Source: JAJTGZ01 sp964403525 | Lineage (GTDB): Bacteria; Planctomycetota; Phycisphaerae; Phycisphaerales; UBA1924 | Direction: 5' to 3' | Assembly (NCBI GenBank): GCA_964403525.1 | Contig: CAYOGE010000003.1 | Location: forward strand, 124,001 to 188,000 | Length of the DNA: 64,000 nucleotides | In this document: positions 52,062 to 58,965 of the stretch, piece by piece | How the letters are laid out: every line of letters begins with the position of its first letter | Position numbering within the stretch: the stretch's first letter is position 1 | The notes under the pieces: generated by a model | Database searches by the model: none | The model's input: the letters and a program-made list of their open reading frames with translations, nothing else | What the model was told of the DNA's origin: nothing | Program-made: the position numbers and the translations under genes

Positions 52062-54893
52062 ATGAGCATGCTGTTCTCGATTGTCCCGGTGACCTCCCCC
52101 ACCGTCCGCAGCGCCGGGCTCGCCCTGGCGGCTGCAGCAGGTCTGGCGGTAGCAACCACCGCCAGCGGCCAGACGGCCGTCTTCAGCAACGATTGCGGCA
52201 CGGGAACTTGGGGTGGCCTGTGCGCCCAAGGCGGAGGGGTCTACAGCAGCAACTGGGGCCGCACCGGCCCAAGCTCGCCCGCGCTTCTTCCGGGCCCAGC
52301 GGACACCTGCCTGCTCGCCGGCGTAGTCACGCTAAACGTTGGAGCGACGATCGCCCAACTCGACATCCCGACCGGCGCGACGCTTGTCTGGCCCTCCAAC
52401 ACGCTCTCGGCGGCAGCCTTGAACAACTCCGGCACGGTGAGCAACACCACCGGCAGCAACAAGTTCTTGACCGGAACTGCCGCAAACAGCGCGGGGGCTC
52501 AGTGGGGAATCGATGCCGGCAGCCTTTACCTGACCAGCGCCAGCCTGACAAACGCGGGAACGCTGACGTTCTCGAACAACGGCTCGCTCCGCCGCTCGGG
52601 AGGCACCGTGAGCGACACGGTGTTCTACAACAACGCAACGGTGCTCGTCACCTCGCAGGGCAACGGGTCCACGCTCGCCGACATCACCGTCGTGGGATCC
52701 CCGGCCAGCGTATGGATCACCGATTCAGACGCTGCGCTCGCGTTCAGCGGGGTCGCCTTCAGCGGAACGATCACCGGCGACCACGACGGCACAGCCTCCC
52801 TCGAGGGTAACAACACCCTCGCCGCGGACACGACATTCGCAACGACCGCTGGCAGCAACCCCTGGCGCTGGACGAACGCCACTTTCTCAACCGGCGGCTT
52901 CACACTCACCAACGCCGGGTTGCTGCTGCTCGACACCGGCCTCAACAAGTTTCTGTCCGGCGCGGCAGTAAACACCCCCACCGGCACGTGGACGGTCGGC
53001 CAGGGCTCGTTCTACTTGAGTCCCGGCAGCGGAACAGCGTCGCTGACAAACAACGGCACGCTCGACATCGGGCTCAACGCATCAATCAGGCGAACGGGCG
53101 GTGCCACCGATACCGCCACTCTCAGCAACAACGGAACGGTGCGTGCGACACAGGCCGGTGCCGCTCTTGCCGACATCACGCTGCAGAGCTCCGGCGGCAC
53201 GTGGGCAACCACCGCGGGTTCATCGCTCGCGCTGAGCGCCGTCCGCTTGAGCGGGTCGTTCGTTGGAAACCACGCCGGCTCGTCAACGATGGACGGTGGT
53301 GTCACCCTCGCAGCGGAGACATCGTTCTCGTCGGCACCGGGCAGCCCAAACCCCTGGGGCTGGAGCGGCGCTTCGATGAACACGGGCGTGTTCACGTTCA
53401 CCAATCACGGCCGAATCGAGGCCAACACCGGGCTCAACAAGTTCCTCACCGGCACCGCTGTAAACGCGCCGGGCGCTTCATGGGCCCTCGCTCAAGGCAC
53501 GTTCTACTTGAGCCCCGGGGCCGGACTCACGTCGCTGACCAACAGCGGCACGCTGTCGATCGCGGCCGGCGCGTCTCTGGCACGCAACGGCGGCGCCGTC
53601 GCCAACGCTCGCCTGGTGAACAACGGGCTTATCGAGTCTCTAGGCGCAAACACATCGGTTTCGAACATCGCACGCGTCAGCAACGGCGGCGTCTGGCGGA
53701 CCGCGCCGGGCGCGACGCTGAACCTGAACGACGGCAGCCTCAGCGGACAGTTCATCGGTGATCACAGCGGTGACGGCACCTTGAGCGGCTCGATGCTGCT
53801 GACCGGCGACGCGACGTTCGCCTCCACCGCCGGCAGCACCAACCCGTGGCGATGGACCAGCGCCAGCATCGACGCTAACGGATTCACGCTCACGAACACC
53901 GGGCGTATGGAGTTTCTCACCGGGTTCAATCGGTTCCTCACCGGCAGCGCAGTGAACGCGCCCGGGGCTGAGTTCATCGGTACGCAGGGCACGTTCTACC
54001 TCGCGCCCGGCGGCAATACCGGTACCGCCACGCTGACCAACAACGGAACCATCACCCTCAACAACGGCGCCTCAATCGCGCGCAACGGCGGCGCGGTTGC
54101 GACCGCCGTGCTCAACAACAACGGGCTGCTGCTTGTGACCGGCGCCGGTTCGAGCATCTCGAACCTGAGCCTCAACAACGGCGCCGCGGGCGTCATCCGG
54201 ATCGATGGCGGCGGCACGCTCTCGCTCCCGTCAAACTGGAGCATGGCCGCGGGCCGGCTCGAGGGCACAGGCCAGTTTACAAGCACCGGTACGACCGGCT
54301 TCACTAACGAAGGGGGCACCGTGGCACCGGGTAGCAACGGCGCAGCCGGGACCCTCAACAGCGGCCATCGATACACGCAGGGCGCCGGCGGCACGTTGGA
54401 AATCGCCGTTGTCTCTGACGGCCTCACCCAGACGGTCAGCCAGCTCAACCTCACCGCAACCGGGTTCAACGCCGAGGCGACCCTCGGCGGCACGCTGCGC
54501 GTTGTTCTCCCCGGCGGCACAAGTCCACCGCCGATCGGCGGCCTCAGCTACACAATCGTCAACGCACCCGGCGGCCGCTCCGGCGCATTCGACTCAATCG
54601 TCGCGGCCGACCCGATCCCCAACTACCGCTACACCGTCTCCTACACGCCAACCCAGGCCATCCTTCGCGTCGTCCGGCGATGCGGCGGCGCCGACCTCGC
54701 CAGCCAGGGTGCCGACGCGAACTTCGATGGCGTGCTCGACAACAACGACTTCGTCGTCTACATCGATCTCTTCTTTAACCAGGACCCGCTCGCGGACGTC
54801 GGCAGCACCGGCGGGGTGCTCGGTTCCGACGGCAACTTCGACAACAACGACTTTGTGGTGTACATCGACCTTTTCTTCAGCGGTTGCCAGTGA
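52062..54893 (+). CDS. Large secreted repeat protein with C-terminal dockerin-like anchor
   Basis: A 943-residue exported protein. Signal peptide (GLALAAAAGLAVATTASGQ) about residues 18-37. The body is built of about four units of ~164 residues, each with the signature L-N-K-F-L-T-G-x-A-V-N-A-P-G, then Q-G-x-F-Y-L-S-P-G, L-T-N-N-G-T-L, and A-S-x-x-R-N-G-G-A-V. Asn/Gly/Thr-rich strands of this kind suggest a beta-helix, as in autotransporter-like adhesins. The tail, after an R-R-C-G-G-A-D-L motif, has D-N-N-D-F-V-V-Y-I-D-L-F-F twice and ends G-C-Q. No enzymatic motif is seen; surface structure or adhesion is inferred. The start at 52062 is chosen for the signal peptide; Met at 52068 is an alternative. 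Confidence 0.85.
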   Translation: MSMLFSIVPVTSPTVRSAGLALAAAAGLAVATTASGQTAVFSNDCGTGTWGGLCAQGGGVYSSNWGRTGPSSPALLPGPADTCLLAGVVTLNVGATIAQLDIPTGATLVWPSNTLSAAALNNSGTVSNTTGSNKFLTGTAANSAGAQWGIDAGSLYLTSASLTNAGTLTFSNNGSLRRSGGTVSDTVFYNNATVLVTSQGNGSTLADITVVGSPASVWITDSDAALAFSGVAFSGTITGDHDGTASLEGNNTLAADTTFATTAGSNPWRWTNATFSTGGFTLTNAGLLLLDTGLNKFLSGAAVNTPTGTWTVGQGSFYLSPGSGTASLTNNGTLDIGLNASIRRTGGATDTATLSNNGTVRATQAGAALADITLQSSGGTWATTAGSSLALSAVRLSGSFVGNHAGSSTMDGGVTLAAETSFSSAPGSPNPWGWSGASMNTGVFTFTNHGRIEANTGLNKFLTGTAVNAPGASWALAQGTFYLSPGAGLTSLTNSGTLSIAAGASLARNGGAVANARLVNNGLIESLGANTSVSNIARVSNGGVWRTAPGATLNLNDGSLSGQFIGDHSGDGTLSGSMLLTGDATFASTAGSTNPWRWTSASIDANGFTLTNTGRMEFLTGFNRFLTGSAVNAPGAEFIGTQGTFYLAPGGNTGTATLTNNGTITLNNGASIARNGGAVATAVLNNNGLLLVTGAGSSISNLSLNNGAAGVIRIDGGGTLSLPSNWSMAAGRLEGTGQFTSTGTTGFTNEGGTVAPGSNGAAGTLNSGHRYTQGAGGTLEIAVVSDGLTQTVSQLNLTATGFNAEATLGGTLRVVLPGGTSPPPIGGLSYTIVNAPGGRSGAFDSIVAADPIPNYRYTVSYTPTQAILRVVRRCGGADLASQGADANFDGVLDNNDFVVYIDLFFNQDPLADVGSTGGVLGSDGNFDNNDFVVYIDLFFSGCQ
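52458..54180 (+). repeat. About 490-bp tandem repeats in the surface protein gene
   Basis: Codons for [NA]-[NK/R]-[KR]-F-L-[TS]-G recur at 52458, 52944, 53436 and 53928, spacings of 486, 492 and 492 bp. The copies are diverged in DNA and kept mainly as protein pattern, with the second to fourth most alike. The last unit is incomplete and runs into the C-terminal region. Confidence 0.85.
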
Positions 54894-54907
54894 GCGTGCG
54901 CCCGATC

Positions 54908-56143
54908 CTAGAACCGCAGCTTCTTGAGACGCTCCATGGCTTCAACCAAGCGTGGCGTCTCACGCGTCAGCCCAAGCCTGAACCAGTCGGCGGCGCTCTC
55001 CGCGAAGCCCGCCCCGGGAACGGTCACCACTCCTGCTTCTTCGATCAGCTTCTCTACAAACCGCCACGATGACATCGGCTTGCCTGTCGTCGAGTCGATC
55101 GGGCACCTCGCCCACACAAAGATCCCCGCCCGTGGCGGGTCGACCTGGCAGCCGAGTTGCCGCAGCGTGGAGACCGCGGCGTCTCGACGCACCTGGTACT
55201 CGTGGCGCACGTCGGTGATCAGCGGGTCGTCGAACCGCTCGAGCGCCACCGTCGCGGCGTCCTGCACAGCGTTGAACGGACCAGAGTCGTAGTTATCCTT
55301 GACCTGCTTGAGCGCCGAGATCAGCGCCTCGTGCCCCACGGCGAAGCCGATGCGCCACCCGGTCATATTGAACGTCTTGCTCAGCGAGTGGAACTCGATC
55401 ACATGGTCCCGCAGGTGATCGATGCCGGGCGCGGCAAGGAGGCTCGGGCATGCCTCCGGTCCCGCCCCGTCGAAGTACAACTCGCTGTACGCCAGATCGC
55501 TCGCGACGCTCACGCCACGGTCGAGCGCTCGCCGGGCCAGCAGGCCCAGGTCGCTGGAGCCGATCGTTACGCCCGTCGGGTTGCCCGGGAAGTTCAGCCA
55601 CATCAACTTGCTGGCGTTGAGAAGGTCATCGCTGAGCTGGGCCGGTTGCGGCGTCCACCGGTTTGCTGGAGTCGTCTCCAGCACATGAACCCTCGCGCCA
55701 GCCATGATCGCACCCTGCTTGTAGACCGGGTAGGCCGGTGCAAAGACGATCGCACCGTCGCCGGGGTTGAGCAGGGCCAACGGCAGGTGTCCGATGCCGT
55801 CCTTGCCTCCCATCAGGGCGACCATGTTCTTCTTTGGGTCAACTGTCACGCCGAAGCGCCGCTGCATGAACGCGCTCGCCGCTCCCAGGAACCGGCTCGT
55901 CCCGTAGCACGCCGGGTACTGGTGGTTGAGCGGCACCCGTGCAGCCTTCTCAAGCTCATCGATGATGAACGGCGGTGTCGGCCGGTCCGGATCGCCCACA
56001 CCAAGGTTGATCACATCCTTGCCCGCCGAGATCGCGGCACGCTTCATGTCATCGATCGCATTGAACAGGAACGGCGGCAACTTCCGGAGGCGGTCTGCGC
56101 GGAGGTCTGTGCCGGGCGGCGTGAGCGCGGGTGCTGGGGGCAT
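54908..56143 (-). CDS. dapL: LL-diaminopimelate aminotransferase-type class I/II aminotransferase
   Basis: A 411-residue fold-type I aminotransferase. It has R-K-L-P-P-F-L-F-N-A-I-D-D-M-K, L-G-V-G-D-P-D-R-P-T-P, N-H-Q-Y-P, N-F-P-G-N-P-T-G, A-Y-S-E-L-Y-F-D-G and the PLP lysine in S-L-S-K-T-F-N-M-T-G-W-R. These match DapL, which makes LL-diaminopimelate in one step for lysine and peptidoglycan. Aspartate- or alanine-type transaminase is the alternative. The start at 56143 fits family length; the open frame beyond it is not homologous and overlaps the divergent Topo VI gene's leader. It converges with the dockerin protein gene, 14 bp apart. Confidence 0.82.
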   Translation of the reverse strand: MPPAPALTPPGTDLRADRLRKLPPFLFNAIDDMKRAAISAGKDVINLGVGDPDRPTPPFIIDELEKAARVPLNHQYPACYGTSRFLGAASAFMQRRFGVTVDPKKNMVALMGGKDGIGHLPLALLNPGDGAIVFAPAYPVYKQGAIMAGARVHVLETTPANRWTPQPAQLSDDLLNASKLMWLNFPGNPTGVTIGSSDLGLLARRALDRGVSVASDLAYSELYFDGAGPEACPSLLAAPGIDHLRDHVIEFHSLSKTFNMTGWRIGFAVGHEALISALKQVKDNYDSGPFNAVQDAATVALERFDDPLITDVRHEYQVRRDAAVSTLRQLGCQVDPPRAGIFVWARCPIDSTTGKPMSSWRFVEKLIEEAGVVTVPGAGFAESAADWFRLGLTRETPRLVEAMERLKKLRF

Positions 56144-56228
56144 GGGCCCAAGATAGGTCGCGCCGGGCCCGGCGGTCCGATGGAGCATGGGCGGACGGGT
56201 AGAATCGGCCCGCAAAGGAGTGCGACAG

Positions 56229-57404
56229 ATGGCCAAGAAGGCAACCCCCCCAGCGACCACGAGCGCCCCCCGCGTCGCGCGCACGGCCGCTCAGAACAAG
56301 GCCGTTAAGGACCGCGACGCCAAGACACTCACCCGCATCGTCGACTTCGCCGACGACGTCGCGAAGAAGTCGCTCGCCGGGAAAGAGCCCAAACTCGCCA
56401 TCCCGCTCCGCACCAAGAGCAACACCATCTGGAACAAGAGGCAGGGCATCCTGCAGATGGGCGACGCCGCCGCCGAGCGCGAGCTGTTCAACCTCAACCA
56501 GGCCAAGCAGTTCATGCAGACCTGCCTCCACTCCAACTCCGTCAAGCAGCTCATCGACGCCGAGAAGACCCTCAGCCTCCGCGGTATGTTCTACAAGGGC
56601 CTCCACACCGTCGCCGGCACCAAGGGTGAGAAGACCTTCGGCGACCAGGACGAGTCCGACGGCATCCTCGAGGACCTCGAGGTCTCGCTCGAAGCCCTGC
56701 GCGAAGAGCTGCACATCTACGCCAAGAAGCGCGGCACCATGGTCGGCAACATCACCATCGTCGACAACGGCGACGAGATCGACTGCCGCCGCATGGGAAC
56801 GGGCGGCTACGCCGTCCCCGGAATCGTCGAGCCGGATGTCATCCAGTTCAAGAAGTGCGAGGCCAAGTTCGTCCTGCACGTGGAAAAGGACACCGTCTGG
56901 GGCCGCTTCAACGAGGACCGCTTCTGGGAGAAGCACAACTGCATCCTCACCGAAGGGTCGGGCCAGCCGACGCGCGGCGTCCGCCGCCTGCTCCGCCGCC
57001 TCAACCAGGAGCTCGGCCTCCCCGTCTACTGCCTGCTCGACTGCGACCCCTGGGGGCACTACATCTTCAGCGTCATCAAGCAGGGGTCGATCTCGCTCGC
57101 GTTCGAGTCCGAGCGCCTGGCGATCCCCGATGCCAAGTTCCTGGGCATCCGCAGCAAGGACTACAAGGCGTGCGGCCTCAGCGACGATGTGCAGATCATG
57201 CTGACCGACACGGACATCAAGCGAGCGAAGGAGATCGCCGCCTACCCGTGGTTCGAGGGTCACAAGGGGTGGCAGAAGGAGATCGAGGGCCTTTTGTCCA
57301 ACGGCTTCAAGATGGAAGTCGAATCGCTGATCACGAAGGACATTTCGTACGTCACCGAGCAGTACGTCCCGCAGCGATTGAAGGACAAGGACTGGCTGGA
57401 ATAG
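56229..57404 (+). CDS. DNA topoisomerase VI subunit A-like protein (Spo11/Top6A family), orphan
   Basis: A 391-residue protein of the Top6A/Spo11 type. The catalytic region reads L-S-L-R-G-M-F-Y-K-G, with Tyr122 in the position of the nucleophile (family form R-D-x-Y/F-Y). The Toprim domain follows: Glu219 in V-L-H-V-E-K-D-T-V and D271-C-D273 in L-L-D-C-D-P-W-G, plus I-L-T-E-G-S-G-Q-P-T-R. It would cleave both DNA strands through a 5'-phosphotyrosine bond. No subunit B (GHKL ATPase) is in the window; the gene is single, divergent from dapL, with AGGAG upstream. The Ala/Lys-rich N-terminus is about 30 residues. Regulation and partner are unknown. Confidence 0.88.
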   Translation: MAKKATPPATTSAPRVARTAAQNKAVKDRDAKTLTRIVDFADDVAKKSLAGKEPKLAIPLRTKSNTIWNKRQGILQMGDAAAERELFNLNQAKQFMQTCLHSNSVKQLIDAEKTLSLRGMFYKGLHTVAGTKGEKTFGDQDESDGILEDLEVSLEALREELHIYAKKRGTMVGNITIVDNGDEIDCRRMGTGGYAVPGIVEPDVIQFKKCEAKFVLHVEKDTVWGRFNEDRFWEKHNCILTEGSGQPTRGVRRLLRRLNQELGLPVYCLLDCDPWGHYIFSVIKQGSISLAFESERLAIPDAKFLGIRSKDYKACGLSDDVQIMLTDTDIKRAKEIAAYPWFEGHKGWQKEIEGLLSNGFKMEVESLITKDISYVTEQYVPQRLKDKDWLE

Positions 57405-57531
57405 GTAACGCCCCTGAGCGGTCAATTGACAGCGGCTCACGGTTCGAGGCCACTCCTCTGAACGACAACGCTCCTTATGGGCAGATCGCCTTGCGCGAGC
57501 CCAACAGCCGGTGCCGCTGAGGCGGCGCGCT

Positions 57532-58533
57532 CTAATCGATCGTCTGGAGCTTGCGCGAGCGGTTGATGTCTACGCAGTTGACCGACTGAGAGTTGGGGTG
57601 GTTGTTGTTCGCGGCCGATGGGCCCTCGAAAAACTGCTTCTGGATCGATCCCACGACGAAGTCGCCGTGCCCGTCGGTAAAGACCCAGACGCCGCCGTCG
57701 GCACCCTGATTATCAACTTTCGCGTAGTAGCCGGGCTTGCCGCCCGCGGCGATCGAGTTCGCCGTGCTGGCATTGGGGTCGTTGAGGTCCACGCTACCTC
57801 CTCCGTAGAAGGCGTTGGTCGAGATGTCGGAGCCGTTGGTGTCATCGCCCCACATCGGCGCGGGCTTGACGATCTTTGACTCGTTGTCCTTGAACCCCGC
57901 GATATACATGTACGAGATGTTCACGCGGTTGCACTCGAACATCGTGCTCGGCATTGTTGGAATGCGCGGCGAGCCGCCCGAGTACGCCTGCCCGTTGGCG
58001 GCGATCGGTCCGTAGTAGCGGTCCTCGCGGTCGTTGGGGCTGTAGAGCATGCCGAAGCCGGCCATGTACGCCTCCATCGGCGGGTTCCGGACGTTCTCTC
58101 CGTTCGCGACCTGGTCAAACTTGTTGAGCGGGCTGTCGGGCTGGTAGGCCCCGCCGTAGGGTCGCCACCCGGCCTTCGGATCAGTGTTCGCGTTTGTCTC
58201 GTCGGCCTGGAAGAGGCTGAACAGCCCGGCAACACCCCCCCAGTTGTACTGAAAGTCCAGATAGCCGTTCGGCCCGCTGAACGCTGTGGCCGCCTGCTGC
58301 GTGAACGGCAAGAGCGGGTACCAACCCTTCTGGTCGTTTGCGTACTGCGTGAAGGCAAGGCCCATCTGGCGGACGTTGCTCAGCGAAACGCTCGTGCGAG
58401 CGGCCAGGCGTGCCTTCGAGAGCGCTGGCAGCAAGATGCCAACCAGTAGCGCGATGATTGCGATGACCACGAGCAACTCGATGAGCGTGAACGCGTTGGA
58501 GGCCCGCCCGCAACGACGAGTGAGTGAAGACAT
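57532..58533 (-). CDS. Planctomycete-type pseudopilin
   Basis: A 333-residue protein with prepilin signal A-S-N-A-F-T-L-I-E-L-L-V-V-I-A-I-I and L-L-P-A-L-S-K-A-R, the widespread planctomycete form. Residues beyond about 60 are a large domain with conserved-looking W-Y-P-L-L-P and V-F-T-D-G-H-G-D-F-V (the last resembles the H-x-G-G/D-G-H-x-G end motif of this group). In planctomycetes such genes are present in many copies, often next to carbohydrate-related genes. The ATG at 58533 has GGGAG. It is divergent from the dockerin protein gene and shares the intergenic operator. Confidence 0.85.
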   Translation of the reverse strand: MSSLTRRCGRASNAFTLIELLVVIAIIALLVGILLPALSKARLAARTSVSLSNVRQMGLAFTQYANDQKGWYPLLPFTQQAATAFSGPNGYLDFQYNWGGVAGLFSLFQADETNANTDPKAGWRPYGGAYQPDSPLNKFDQVANGENVRNPPMEAYMAGFGMLYSPNDREDRYYGPIAANGQAYSGGSPRIPTMPSTMFECNRVNISYMYIAGFKDNESKIVKPAPMWGDDTNGSDISTNAFYGGGSVDLNDPNASTANSIAAGGKPGYYAKVDNQGADGGVWVFTDGHGDFVVGSIQKQFFEGPSAANNNHPNSQSVNCVDINRSRKLQTID

Positions 58534-58965
58534 CGCATAAACTCCCGGGGCACGTCGGCAGAACACCGCGCCCACATCAAATCACGCGCTCGACTGACTG
58601 AACGTCGCGTCAGCGAGCCCGTGAGGACAGTTGTTCTACGAAGTATTACCGATTCCGGATCCAAACTCAAGGGCGATCAACCGCTTTCATCAGCCCAGCC
58701 GGCACGCCACGCAGGTAGGAGCGACCCGCGTGGTGGATGAGAAAGTCCCATCAAAGGGGTGATGCTGTAAGCGGTTACAGTAATCGGCTCACTTTTTCTT
58801 CCTTTTCACCGTCCGACTTCTCTGGCGGGTGCGGGGTTCTTGCGGTATGTTCAAATTGCCTGCGAAGCTGTCGCGAGCGGTGGTCGTGCCGCGGTCGCAC
58901 CGATTGACGGTGGTGGGCAGTGTCTCCCCGAATTCCAAACCGACTACGTGACGAGAGGATCAACG
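58534..58965. other. 432-bp divergent intergenic region
   Basis: It separates the pseudopilin (minus) from the dockerin protein (plus), and must hold promoters for both. The only clear signal is the palindrome at 58765-58780. The plus-strand stretch downstream, near 58840-58965, is presumably leader, with AGAGGA before the ATG at 58966. I see no short gene here. Confidence 0.5.
58765..58780. promoter_or_regulatory. LacI-family-type operator palindrome
   Basis: CTGTAAGCGGTTACAG has perfectly paired arms of six bases around a GCGG centre. Its core AAGCGGTT fits the A-A-N-C-G-N-T-T core of LacI/GalR-family operators. The position between divergent promoters suits control of both flanking genes. 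No LacI-type regulator gene is in the window. Confidence 0.6.

Noticed and set aside
52458..54180. CRISPR-like or other non-coding tandem array
   Set aside because: The repeats are about 490 bp, in frame and protein-coding, without short direct repeats and spacers.
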